DNA of 11,730 nt from RYN-433 sp036558265 (GCA_036558265.1 DATBFY010000684.1:1-11730), one strand, 5' to 3'; positions 1 to 7,632 are shown, counted from the first letter of the stretch. A program made the numbers and translations. The notes: generated from the letters alone by a model not told the origin.

Positions 1-122
1 CCCAAAACCAGAAAATCTTCGCGCGAGAACCCCAGCAAAACCCCCTCGTTCGCAACTTTGATCGCGCCCCGCGCGTCACCGGCGCGCACTCCCGCCCCAA
101 TAGGTGAAGGACGCGCGCTCAT
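1..122 (-). CDS. possible 5' end of an unrecognised gene leaving the window at the left edge
   Basis: On the minus strand an ATG at 122-120 opens a frame that stays open for 40 codons to the window edge. It begins MSARPSPIGAGVRAG and ends near SREDFLVL. I do not recognise a family. A G-rich stretch lies just before the ATG, but there is no clean Shine-Dalgarno. In GC-rich DNA a 40-codon open frame is unremarkable. It lies about 200 bases downstream of the response regulator stop on the same strand, so it could be the next gene in that direction. Sequence further left would decide it. Confidence 0.2.
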   Translation of the reverse strand, partial: MSARPSPIGAGVRAGDARGAIKVANEGVLLGFSREDFLVL

Positions 123-321
123 GACCCCCGACACCCCTCAACGCAGGGCTCGCTTCAGCGAGCGGAATTCCCCGCCGTGTCGCGCAGCGACCCCGCCCGC
201 ACGACTTCCGAAAATCTCCGAAAACTTCCGATCCTGGAAAAAAATCCCCGTCAAACCGCCCCGCTTAGCACCGCGCTGCCCCCTGCGCAAAACGAACCCA
301 GATCTCCTCTCCGCGTCCCCC
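123..321. other. non-coding stretch left of the response regulator gene
   Basis: No convincing gene is present. Visible structures are a perfect 6-bp hairpin with loop TTCA at 148-163 (GCTCGC/GCGAGC, extendable by one T-A pair), a 5-bp hairpin at 179-191 (GTCGC/GCGAC), a GGAATTCC palindrome at 164-171, and an A-tract cluster at 205-246. On the minus strand, which is the direction of transcription out of the response regulator gene, positions 246-240 read as seven T residues. No strong stem immediately precedes them, so this is at best a weak terminator. Confidence 0.45.
205..246. repeat. 10-bp tandem repeat with phased A-tracts
   Basis: Three consecutive 10-base units, CTTCCGAAAA (205-214), TCTCCGAAAA (215-224) and CTTCCGATCC (225-234), are followed by an A7 run at 240-246. 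The A4 tracts at 211-214 and 221-224 are exactly one helical turn apart. That phasing is the classic arrangement for intrinsically curved DNA. No function can be assigned. It lies roughly 80-125 bases upstream of the possible minus-strand start at 122. Confidence 0.5.
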
Positions 322-2364
322 TCACGCCGCCGTCGCCGAACCGCCCGCGCCCCGCGCGAAACGCACCGCATCACGCCCCGCCTGTTTCGCCGCGTACAGC
401 GCCTCGTCCGCCTCCTTCAAGAGGTCCGCGCACTGCGGCATGTCGGCCCGCCGCGTGCTGATCCCCACGCTCACCGTCACCCGCAGGTGTCGGCCATCAC
501 AATCGAAAACCCGCGCCGCGACCGCCTGCCGGGAGCGCTGGGCGCACACCTCCGCCTCCTGCGCCGTCTGCGAGGGCAGGATCACCAAAAACTCTTCGCC
601 GCCCAGGCGGCAGACGATGTCGGTGGTCCTTACGCACTCTCGCAATGCGTCGGCTACCCCTCGGAGTATGCTATCGCCCGCTCCGTGACCGTAGGTGTCG
701 TTGACCCGCTTGAAGTGGTCGATGTCGATCGTCAGCACCGACAGCGCCTTGCCGTACCGGTCGCACATCGCCCAGTGTTCCTCGAGGCGCAGCATGGCCT
801 GCCGGCGGTTGAACAACCCGGTCAAATCGTCGGTGATCGCAAGGGTCTGCAATCGGCGGTTGAGGTTCATCAACTGCTCGTTGAGCTGCTGCGAGCCGTC
901 GCTCCGCCGCATCAATTCGTCGTGGATGGCCAGGGCGCGCAGGCCCGTGTGCAGGCGGGCCAGCAGCTCGCCCTCCTGGAAGGGCTTGGCGAGGAAGTCG
1001 TCCACGCCCACGTCGAAGGCCTTGCAGAGCCGGTCCTTCTGGGAGTGGATGGTGAGCATGATGAAATGCACGTGCTGCGCCGACCGCCGGGCCCGCACCT
1101 GCCGACACAGCTCCAGGCCGTCCATCTGCGGCATCTCCCAGTCCACGATCAGGAGGCGGGGTTGGCTGGTCTGAATGATCGCCATCGCCTCGACGCCGTT
1201 GGCGGCCTGGGCCGACTCGATCCCCTGGGCGTTGAGGAAGTTGACCAGCAGCTCGCGCACCAGCGGGTCATCGTCCACGACCAGCGCCTTAAGTAATTGT
1301 TGCTCTGAAGCTTGCGCCTTGGACGGGCTCGGGGCGGCGGCGGGCGTGGACACCAGCTCGCGGGCATCGTCCTTGAACCGCTCGCGAATCGCGATGAACT
1401 GCTTCTCGGTGCGGACGAACGCGTCCACGACGTCGGGGTCGAAGTGGGTGCCGCGCTCGCGCAGGATGCTCGACCGGGCCTGGTGGTGGCTCATGGCCTC
1501 GCGGTAAACGCGCCGGCTGGTCAGGGCGTCGTAGACGTCGGCGAGGGCGACGATGCGGGCCGCCAGCGGGATCTGCTCCCGCGAGAGGCCCGACGGGTAT
1601 CCGCTGCCATCCCACCACTCGTGGTGCGACTGGGCGATGTCCCTGGCCATCTGGAGGAAGCGGATGTTGGGGAACCGCTTGAGCGAGGCGTCCAGCGTCT
1701 GGGCACCGAGGCTGGCGTGGGTCCGCATGATCGCGAACTCCTCCTCGGTCAGCTTGCCGGGCTTGAGCAGGACGCTGTCGGGGATGCCGACCTTGCCGAT
1801 GTCGTGCAGCGGCGAGGTCTGGAAGATCAGGCGCACGTACTCGGCGTCGATGACGTTGTGATACGCCTCGGTGGTCGAGAGGTACTGCGCCAGGAGCCGC
1901 GCGTAGCTCTGCACGCGCTCGATGTGGGCGCCGGTCTCGGGATCGCGGCTCTCGGCGAGCTTGGCGAGGGCGAACATCGCCAGGTCGCGGGTCTCGAGGC
2001 TGAGGATGCGGTCGGCGGTCTTGAGACTGACGATCAGCTCGGCGGGGTTGAGTGGCTTGACCAGGAACGCATCAGCGCCGGCGTGAAGACCCTCGATCTT
2101 CTCCTGACCGCCCTGGTGGCTGGTCAGCATGATGACGTAGATGTAGCGGTCGAACTCGTCCTTGCGGATGGCCTGGCAAAGCTCGATGCCGTTCATGCGG
2201 GGCATGCTCCAGTCGGTGATGACGAGCTGGAGCTGGTCGGCACGGAGCTTGGCGAGGGCCTGGGCGCCGTCGGCGGCGCGGTCGACCTGGTATCCCATCT
2301 GGTCGAGGACGCCCTGGAGCATGTCGAGGCAGATGTCGTCGTCGTCCACGATCAGCGCGCGCAT
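322..2364 (-). CDS. REC-HD-GYP-REC-GGDEF response regulator, bifunctional cyclic-di-GMP synthesis and degradation
   Basis: A cytoplasmic 680-residue two-component output protein with no membrane segment. Domains in order: REC1 (about 1-120; acidic D7-D9, phospho-acceptor D51 in ITDWSMP, K103); HD-GYP phosphodiesterase (about 125-330; H187-D188 in LHDIGK, HHEWWDGSGYP at 247-257); a Ser/Pro/Ala linker (about 338-355); REC2 (about 358-480; D364-D366, acceptor D408 in VDWEMP, T438, K460); a short helical linker; and GGDEF (about 508-670; DDLTGLFNR, GGEEF at 588-592). An RxxD inhibitory site (R579-D582) sits five residues before GGEEF, as in product-inhibited diguanylate cyclases. From family knowledge, GGDEF makes c-di-GMP from two GTP and HD-GYP hydrolyses it, so phosphorylation of either receiver could tip the balance. 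The start at 2364 is chosen because MRALIVDDDD is the normal REC beginning and GAAGGGAAGA lies 6 bases upstream; the frame is open further to 2535. No partner histidine kinase is in view. Confidence 0.95.
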   Translation of the reverse strand: MRALIVDDDDICLDMLQGVLDQMGYQVDRAADGAQALAKLRADQLQLVITDWSMPRMNGIELCQAIRKDEFDRYIYVIMLTSHQGGQEKIEGLHAGADAFLVKPLNPAELIVSLKTADRILSLETRDLAMFALAKLAESRDPETGAHIERVQSYARLLAQYLSTTEAYHNVIDAEYVRLIFQTSPLHDIGKVGIPDSVLLKPGKLTEEEFAIMRTHASLGAQTLDASLKRFPNIRFLQMARDIAQSHHEWWDGSGYPSGLSREQIPLAARIVALADVYDALTSRRVYREAMSHHQARSSILRERGTHFDPDVVDAFVRTEKQFIAIRERFKDDARELVSTPAAAPSPSKAQASEQQLLKALVVDDDPLVRELLVNFLNAQGIESAQAANGVEAMAIIQTSQPRLLIVDWEMPQMDGLELCRQVRARRSAQHVHFIMLTIHSQKDRLCKAFDVGVDDFLAKPFQEGELLARLHTGLRALAIHDELMRRSDGSQQLNEQLMNLNRRLQTLAITDDLTGLFNRRQAMLRLEEHWAMCDRYGKALSVLTIDIDHFKRVNDTYGHGAGDSILRGVADALRECVRTTDIVCRLGGEEFLVILPSQTAQEAEVCAQRSRQAVAARVFDCDGRHLRVTVSVGISTRRADMPQCADLLKEADEALYAAKQAGRDAVRFARGAGGSATAA

Positions 2365-2370
2365 ACAACG

Positions 2371-2380
2371 TCTTCCCTTC
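2371..2380 (-). promoter_or_regulatory. ribosome binding site of the response regulator
   Basis: GAAGGGAAGA on the minus strand, ending 6 bases before the ATG at 2364. It supports that start over the in-frame ATG at 2535, which would add 57 residues that resemble no receiver domain. Confidence 0.7.
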
Positions 2381-2586
2381 GCGGGGCAATTCTCCCCGGG
2401 GATTCTTCGGCCGAACGAAGGGGGCAGGTAAGTTGCGGCGGGAAATGTCGGACCGGCGGAGTGTGCGGGGTTGAGCAAACGTTTGGACAAATGGGCGGGG
2501 GAGGTGGCCTTTGTCACACGTGGGAAACAATCCATAAACCGTGACGGGGGTTTGCGTAACGTTGACGCAGGACCGATAAAATTTTG

Positions 2587-2613
2587 TTGACGTTGTCGCC
2601 GGGGCTACTTAAT
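2587..2613 (+). promoter_or_regulatory. candidate sigma-70-like promoter for the giant surface-protein gene
   Basis: TTGACG (2587-2592) matches the -35 consensus at five of six positions. CTTAAT (2608-2613) matches the -10 consensus at four of six, with a short 15-base spacer. The overlapping TAATCT at 2610 gives a 17-base spacer but a poorer match. It would place transcription start near 2620, about 155 bases before the ATG. Planctomycete promoters are poorly defined, so this is tentative. Confidence 0.35.
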
Positions 2614-2764
2614 CTGCGTAGTCGGAGGCTTTCATCTCTGCCTCAAATCGGATGTCACGGCTGTGAAGGTGCGCCGCGGGGGTTTTGCCGGAAGCAGGCG
2701 CGCGCGATCACGCCGGTTGGGTCATTTCTCTGCCGATCAGGGCTCGGTTAGTCGGAAAAACCTC

Positions 2765-2770
2765 GGAGGA
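2765..2770 (+). promoter_or_regulatory. ribosome binding site of the giant surface protein
   Basis: GGAGGA ends 7 bases before the ATG at 2778. It is a textbook Shine-Dalgarno and fixes the start there, in preference to the in-frame ATG at 2685. Confidence 0.8.
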
Positions 2771-2777
2771 GCATTCC

Positions 2778-5700
2778 ATGTCGCATCGAAGAAGCTTGCG
2801 TGCGTTGGCGGTTGCGGTACGGAGTCATGTCGCTGGCGGGCGTCGCGGCAAGTTGCGCGGGTCGGCAGCGGTGCACCAAAGCGTGTCGATGACGGCGGAG
2901 GCGCTGGAGGGTCGAGTGCTGCTCAGCGGGAGCACGCCGGTGTTCGAATTCAAGTTCGACGAGGGGCCTGGGGCCACCACGGTTTCGGACACGGGGCAGA
3001 ACGGAGCGAACCCGAAGAACAACGGGACGCTGGTCGGCGACAAGGCGCCGCAATGGGTTCCCGGGCCGTCCGGCAACCCCGGCGACTGGGCGTTGAACAT
3101 CTCCAACTTCGCGAACCCGGCGCAGGGCGGCGACCCGTATTACCGGCACACGGTCACGGGCGCCGTGATCACGAGGCCCATCAACCCGCCGAACGGACCG
3201 TTTCAGGAGGGTCTGGTCCAGCTTTCGAACAACGTGAACCCCGACAATCCGACTCCGGTAGCCGATCTGTCTTCCGTGCTGAACGGCAGTTCGTCGCTTG
3301 CGGCGTGGGTCAAGACGACGGCGACCGGTGACAACAACAGTTGGGCGGCGCCGTCGATCACGGGGTCGGAAGGTAACGGCCTGACCGATGACATCCGTTG
3401 GGGCTATCTCGATAAGAGCGGCCGGATCGGCGTTGCGCTGGGCGACTCGGGCGGTGTGCTGAGCGCCACGCCGATCAACGACGGGGCGTGGCACCTGATC
3501 GTGATGACGCGGAACAATACGACGAATGCCGTGCAGGTCTACGTGGACGGCGCGACCACCGGCCCGGTCGTTCCCGTCAACAACGGTCACATCACGTATC
3601 CGCTGCAAACGCACTACAACGTGATCGGCGCGGCGGCGGACACGACGAACGATAACCAGTTGGGTCTGGGGATCGAGGGATACAACGTCTTCAACGGCGC
3701 GCTGGACGACGTTCGGGTGTTCGACCACGCCCTGAGCGCCGCGGAGGTGCAGGCGTTGTTGCCGGTCGCCACGACACCGCCGGCGAATCCGACCAACGCC
3801 ACGGTGGCGCTGAACAACGGCCTGGCGAAGGTCACATGGACCGACAATGCGAACAACGAGTTGAGCTACGCGTTCGAGCGGACGCCCGCCGATCCCAACA
3901 ACCCCACCCAGCCGGACAACAGCAAGTGGGTGCAGGTCGGCTCGACGGGCGCGGTGAGCGGCACGGGCCAGCAGGGTTCGTTCACGGATCCCAGCAGCGC
4001 GTACAGCGGGGCGAAGTTCTTCTACCGGGTGCGGGCGTTCAACTCATTCCAGGGCGGATCATTCTCCGGTTACGCGACGACGACCGCGCCGGTGTCGATC
4101 CCGATCGCCGCGCCGGTGGACCGCTACACGTTCAATGAGAATGCCGGGACGACGGTGGCAGACTCGGGGACGCCGGGCGGCAAAAACGGGACGTTGAACG
4201 GTCCGACATTTGTGCCGGGCCCGAACGGAGATTCGGCGCTGGCCTTTGACGCCGCCGGCACCAACTACGTGCTGGCGTCGAGCGGCCTGCAGGACGTGGT
4301 GGGCGGTAATGCCTCGATCTCGTATTGGCTCAACACGACGGCGACCGGGACGGGCGCGGTGATGGGGACGACGATCGGTTCTGCGCCGATCAGCCTGAAC
4401 TGGGGGGCGATCGATGGGTCGGGGCACATCACGGTGGCGGTGGGGACCGCGCCGGTAGTCACGAGCGGTGTCGCGGTCAACGACGGAAACTGGCACCTGG
4501 TGGCGATGAGCCGCGACGCCGGTTCGGGCGAGGTCAAGATCTACATCGACGGGCGTCTGGACACGACGGCGATCAGCGACACGGGGAACAAGGGGGCGCT
4601 GTTCGACCGGATCGGCGCGACGACGGGCTCGAACGCGGACGGTTCGCAGAACGCGACCTACACGTACTTCACGGGGCAATTGGACGATCTGCGGCTTTAC
4701 AGTTCGGTGATCAGCGGGAACGACATCGTCGGGCTGCTCCCGCCGGCCGATCATGCGCCCGCCGCGGCGACGAACCTGGCGGCGACGTTCAATGGCAGTG
4801 CCACGCTGACGTGGAAGGACCAGGCGGACAACGAGTTCAGCTACACGATTCTGCGGAGCGAGAGCGCGGGCGGACCCTACGCGCCGGTGAAGCAGCTCGG
4901 CGCGATCGCGGGCACGGGTGGGACGGGCACGTTCACGGACCCCGACGCGCTGGTGGTCGGGCACACGTATTATTACAAGCTCGTGGTGTTCAACGCGTTC
5001 AACGCGGCCGGCGGTGGGACGAGCGTCGAGACCGGGCCGGTCTCGGTGACCGCGATCGTGGGTACCACGGGGGTGCAGGGACACTTCTACAACCAGACGT
5101 TCTGGGGCGGAAGCCCGCTGGTGAGCGCCGTCGGTGCGACGGTGGATTTCCACTGGGCGGCGACGCCCAATACGCTGATCACCAACGGCGGACGGGCGTC
5201 GAGCATCTTCACCGGGCAGATCACGGCGCCCGAGACCGGCTTTTATCAAATCGTCAGCAACACGGACGACGACGGTTACCTGTTCGTGGACGGCGTCCTG
5301 GTCAGCCAGGATCCGGGTGGGCACGGCGAGCGGGACGCGACGGTGCTCACGCCGATCACGCTGCAGGCCGGGCAGAAGTACAACTTCGCGTTGTTCCAGA
5401 CGAACTCGGGCGGCGGGGGGGCGGGGGCGCACCTGAAGTGGGTGACGCCGTCGATGTCGTCGGGAGGCAACACCACGCCGGTGGTGATTCCCAATGCCAG
5501 CCTGTCGCCGATCATGAGCACGCCGGCGGCGCCGACGGGATTCGCGCTGGACACGAACGTGTCGCCCAACCCGGACACGCACCGGGTGGCGTTCACGTTC
5601 AACTCCGACGGCAACGCGGTGGTGCAGTACCAGTTGCAGAGGAGCGACGACGGCGGGCTGTCGTGGCAGGTGGTGAACCAGATCGACCCGTCGGGCACGC

Positions 5701-7604
5701 AACAGGCGGGGGACGGGAGCCCCATCCCGACGGCGGTCTCGATCGAGGACGTGACGGGCGTTCCGGGGCAGTCGTACCGGTACCGGGTGGTGGGTTGGAA
5801 CTACGACCACACGGGCACACCCAGCGCCGTGCTGAACGTGACGATTCCGACGGGCACGGCGCAGGACAGCGGGGTGCAGGGGCGGTATTACAACGGCGAG
5901 CTGGTCCGCGACCAGGATCCGAAGAACTTCGCGGTGAACTACAAGCCGACCGAGTTCACGTTCCCGGGCTCGGTGGACATCGACTACTTCGCGTCGTCGC
6001 CGGACTCGACCCCCTACCCGACCCTGCCGCGCGTGCACTTCGACAGCTTCAGCACGGTGTGGACGGGCAAGATCCGCACCGACGCGGCGGGGGCGTACAC
6101 GTTCTCGACCACGGCCGACGACGACGCGGTGATTTACGTGAACGGCGTGCTGGTGAGTCAGAACGGCGCGCAGCTCGTGCCGCTGACGCTGGCGGCGAAC
6201 ACGGACTACAACTTCGTGCTGATCCACGACGAGATCACGGGCAACGCGGGTATCCACATGCTGTGGGCGGAGCCCGGGAACCCGACGCTGGGGACGATCC
6301 CGTCGGGCGTGGAGGGTTCGAGCGGCGGGCTGTTGTCGGTGATGGACATGCCGTACCAGCAGTCGGTGAGCGCGAGCGGCGTGATCACGCAGAACCCGGC
6401 GGTGTCGGCGGCGGGGAACGTGACCGGCGGCGCGCCGACGTTCGGCGCGGGCGTCGGGTTGACGTGGACGGACCAGTCGCTGAGCGAGCTGTGGTTCCAG
6501 GTTCAGCGGACGGTTGCGGATGCGGGGAACCCGAACAACCCGGACAACACGAAGTGGACGAACGTCGGCAGCGCCGGCATGAACGCGGGCGCGTTCAACG
6601 ACACGACGGCCGCACCGGGGACCACGTACTTCTACCGCGTCCGCGGCGCCAACTTCGACGCGGTCGGACCGTGGAGCGCGGTGGTCTCGGCGATCGGGCA
6701 GTCGTTCATCGTCACGGGCAGCACGGGCGACGACGCGATCACGTTGTCGCGGAATGCCGATAACCAGCACATCGACGTGACGATGGGCGCCAACAGCGCC
6801 CAGTTGCTGATCAGCGACCCGGGCGGCCTGACGATCAACGGCAACGGCGGGTCGGACACGCTGGTGATCGGCGGCAACGCCCTTCCGAACGTGTTGAAGC
6901 TCAACGGGAGCTTCACGATCCCCGGGACGCTGACGATCGGCGCCGGGCAGACGGTGACGGTCAACCACAGCGCGACGTTGAACGGGGCGACGCTGGACGT
7001 GCAGGGGCTGAGCATCACCGGGACCGGCAAGCTGGACCTGACGAACAACTCGCTGAAGGTTCACTACACCGGTCCGACGGTGGGACCGGCGATCCGCGGG
7101 CTGTTGAAGAGCGGCGCGATCTCCAGTTCGGACGCCGCGGCTACGGGCGGAACGCGCTCCCTGGGCTACGGCGACGCCGCCGGGGTCGTGACCGTCAAGT
7201 ACACGCGCAACGGCGACGCCAACCTGGACGGGACGGTCGATTTCAACGACCTGGTGCCGCTGGCGCAGAACTACCTGGTGGCCGACGGCAACCGCACCTG
7301 GTCGCAGGGTGACTTCACCTACGACGGCAACGTTGATTTCAACGACCTGGTGGGGTTGGCGCAGAACTACCTGCTGTCGGCGGCGCAGCCGGTCGGCGCG
7401 GCGACGGTTACGGCCAAGGCGCTACAGGCGTCGATCCTGGGCACGAGTGCGGCGAAGCCGGCCCCGAAGCCCGCGCCCAAGCCGGTGGCGACGAGCAAGC
7501 CGGCGAGCCCGTTCGCGCCCAAGACGCAGCTTTCGTCGAAGGCCGCGAAGTCGGCGGCGGTCGGCGACGTGCTTGGGAAGAATCCGAAGAAGCTGCTGAA
7601 GTGA
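2778..7604 (+). CDS. giant modular secreted/surface protein: LEPR-XLL-type N-terminus, LamG, FN3, PA14, dockerin
   Basis: 1608 residues. A basic N-terminus leads to LEGRVLLS (43-50), a variant of the planctomycete LEPR-XLL motif typical of large exported proteins; there is no ordinary hydrophobic signal peptide. Modules then alternate: LamG-like (about 52-330), FN3-like (333-442), LamG-like (443-656), FN3-like (658-760), PA14 (763-890, with DDDGYLFVDG), FN3-like (915-1025), PA14 (1032-1165, with DDDAVIYVNG), FN3-like (1195-1307). A Gly/Asp-rich beta region follows (1308-1430), then two dockerin-type Ca2+ loops (D1480/N1482/D1484/D1491 and D1512/T1514/D1516/D1523), and a Lys/Pro/Ala/Ser-rich tail (1534-1608) ending in KNPKKLLK. 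LamG and PA14 folds usually bind carbohydrate or protein ligands. No catalytic domain is visible, so adhesion or scaffolding is the inferred role. Domain boundaries are by eye. It is transcribed divergently from the c-di-GMP regulator. Confidence 0.9.
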   Translation: MSHRRSLRALAVAVRSHVAGGRRGKLRGSAAVHQSVSMTAEALEGRVLLSGSTPVFEFKFDEGPGATTVSDTGQNGANPKNNGTLVGDKAPQWVPGPSGNPGDWALNISNFANPAQGGDPYYRHTVTGAVITRPINPPNGPFQEGLVQLSNNVNPDNPTPVADLSSVLNGSSSLAAWVKTTATGDNNSWAAPSITGSEGNGLTDDIRWGYLDKSGRIGVALGDSGGVLSATPINDGAWHLIVMTRNNTTNAVQVYVDGATTGPVVPVNNGHITYPLQTHYNVIGAAADTTNDNQLGLGIEGYNVFNGALDDVRVFDHALSAAEVQALLPVATTPPANPTNATVALNNGLAKVTWTDNANNELSYAFERTPADPNNPTQPDNSKWVQVGSTGAVSGTGQQGSFTDPSSAYSGAKFFYRVRAFNSFQGGSFSGYATTTAPVSIPIAAPVDRYTFNENAGTTVADSGTPGGKNGTLNGPTFVPGPNGDSALAFDAAGTNYVLASSGLQDVVGGNASISYWLNTTATGTGAVMGTTIGSAPISLNWGAIDGSGHITVAVGTAPVVTSGVAVNDGNWHLVAMSRDAGSGEVKIYIDGRLDTTAISDTGNKGALFDRIGATTGSNADGSQNATYTYFTGQLDDLRLYSSVISGNDIVGLLPPADHAPAAATNLAATFNGSATLTWKDQADNEFSYTILRSESAGGPYAPVKQLGAIAGTGGTGTFTDPDALVVGHTYYYKLVVFNAFNAAGGGTSVETGPVSVTAIVGTTGVQGHFYNQTFWGGSPLVSAVGATVDFHWAATPNTLITNGGRASSIFTGQITAPETGFYQIVSNTDDDGYLFVDGVLVSQDPGGHGERDATVLTPITLQAGQKYNFALFQTNSGGGGAGAHLKWVTPSMSSGGNTTPVVIPNASLSPIMSTPAAPTGFALDTNVSPNPDTHRVAFTFNSDGNAVVQYQLQRSDDGGLSWQVVNQIDPSGTQQAGDGSPIPTAVSIEDVTGVPGQSYRYRVVGWNYDHTGTPSAVLNVTIPTGTAQDSGVQGRYYNGELVRDQDPKNFAVNYKPTEFTFPGSVDIDYFASSPDSTPYPTLPRVHFDSFSTVWTGKIRTDAAGAYTFSTTADDDAVIYVNGVLVSQNGAQLVPLTLAANTDYNFVLIHDEITGNAGIHMLWAEPGNPTLGTIPSGVEGSSGGLLSVMDMPYQQSVSASGVITQNPAVSAAGNVTGGAPTFGAGVGLTWTDQSLSELWFQVQRTVADAGNPNNPDNTKWTNVGSAGMNAGAFNDTTAAPGTTYFYRVRGANFDAVGPWSAVVSAIGQSFIVTGSTGDDAITLSRNADNQHIDVTMGANSAQLLISDPGGLTINGNGGSDTLVIGGNALPNVLKLNGSFTIPGTLTIGAGQTVTVNHSATLNGATLDVQGLSITGTGKLDLTNNSLKVHYTGPTVGPAIRGLLKSGAISSSDAAATGGTRSLGYGDAAGVVTVKYTRNGDANLDGTVDFNDLVPLAQNYLVADGNRTWSQGDFTYDGNVDFNDLVGLAQNYLLSAAQPVGAATVTAKALQASILGTSAAKPAPKPAPKPVATSKPASPFAPKTQLSSKAAKSAAVGDVLGKNPKKLLK
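7236..7373 (+). repeat. direct repeat encoding the two dockerin segments
   Basis: Two 42-base copies at 7236-7277 and 7332-7373 differ at only four positions by eye. They encode VDFNDLVPLAQNYL and VDFNDLVGLAQNYL. The 96-base period equals one dockerin segment plus linker. Such DNA identity within one gene suggests recent duplication or gene conversion, or strong constraint on both copies. Confidence 0.85.
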
Positions 7605-7613
7605 CGCTCATCG

Positions 7614-7632
7614 CGCGCGGCGTTGCCGCGCG
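7614..7632 (+). terminator. first of two hairpins after the giant gene
   Basis: CGCGCGGC (7614-7621), loop GTT, then GCCGCGCG (7625-7632) form a perfect 8-bp GC stem beginning 10 bases after the stop codon. No T run follows. It may stabilise the 3' end or help the stronger hairpin just downstream. Confidence 0.5.

Larger units (their letters stand above)
2365..2777. promoter_or_regulatory. divergent intergenic region with promoters for both flanking genes
   Basis: This 413-bp gap separates the leftward c-di-GMP regulator from the rightward giant surface protein and must carry promoters for both. Visible elements are a perfect 10-bp palindrome TTCGGCCGAA (2406-2415), flanked so that CTTCG/CGAAG also pair; a perfect palindrome CAAACGTTTG (2476-2485); CACGTG (2517-2522); and GTTGACG twice, 25 bases apart (2561-2567 and 2586-2592). 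The A/T-rich part (2570-2590) stands out in GC-rich DNA. The leader of the giant gene is probably about 150 bases long. I found no riboswitch I could name. Confidence 0.6.

Noticed and set aside
2365..2535. 57-residue N-terminal extension of the response regulator from an ATG at 2535
   Set aside because: The extension precedes a standard receiver start that has its own good ribosome site, and its sequence looks like translated leader.
58..2544. Two long plus-strand frames (58-1296 and 1312-2544) opposite the response regulator
   Set aside because: The opposite strand encodes a complete REC-HD-GYP-REC-GGDEF protein with intact motifs. The plus-strand products show none.
2640..2777. Possible c-di-GMP riboswitch in the leader of the giant gene
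   Set aside because: The genetic context made it attractive, but I could only find a 4-bp hairpin (TCAC/GTGA at 2655-2666). I saw nothing resembling the GEMM core.
4325..6763. An 812-codon plus-strand open frame overlapping the giant gene
   Set aside because: It is out of frame with the LamG/PA14 coding sequence, and its product is Arg/Gly/His-rich with no domain. It is a codon-bias artefact.
4059..7064. A 1001-codon open frame on the minus strand inside the giant gene
   Set aside because: It is antisense to a gene with clear domains throughout. Its Arg/Val/His-rich product has no recognisable motif, as expected of a shadow frame in GC-rich DNA.
7480..7604. C-terminal membrane anchor or sortase-type signal on the giant protein
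   Set aside because: The tail is basic and low-complexity, with no hydrophobic segment and no LPxTG- or PEP-CTERM-like motif.
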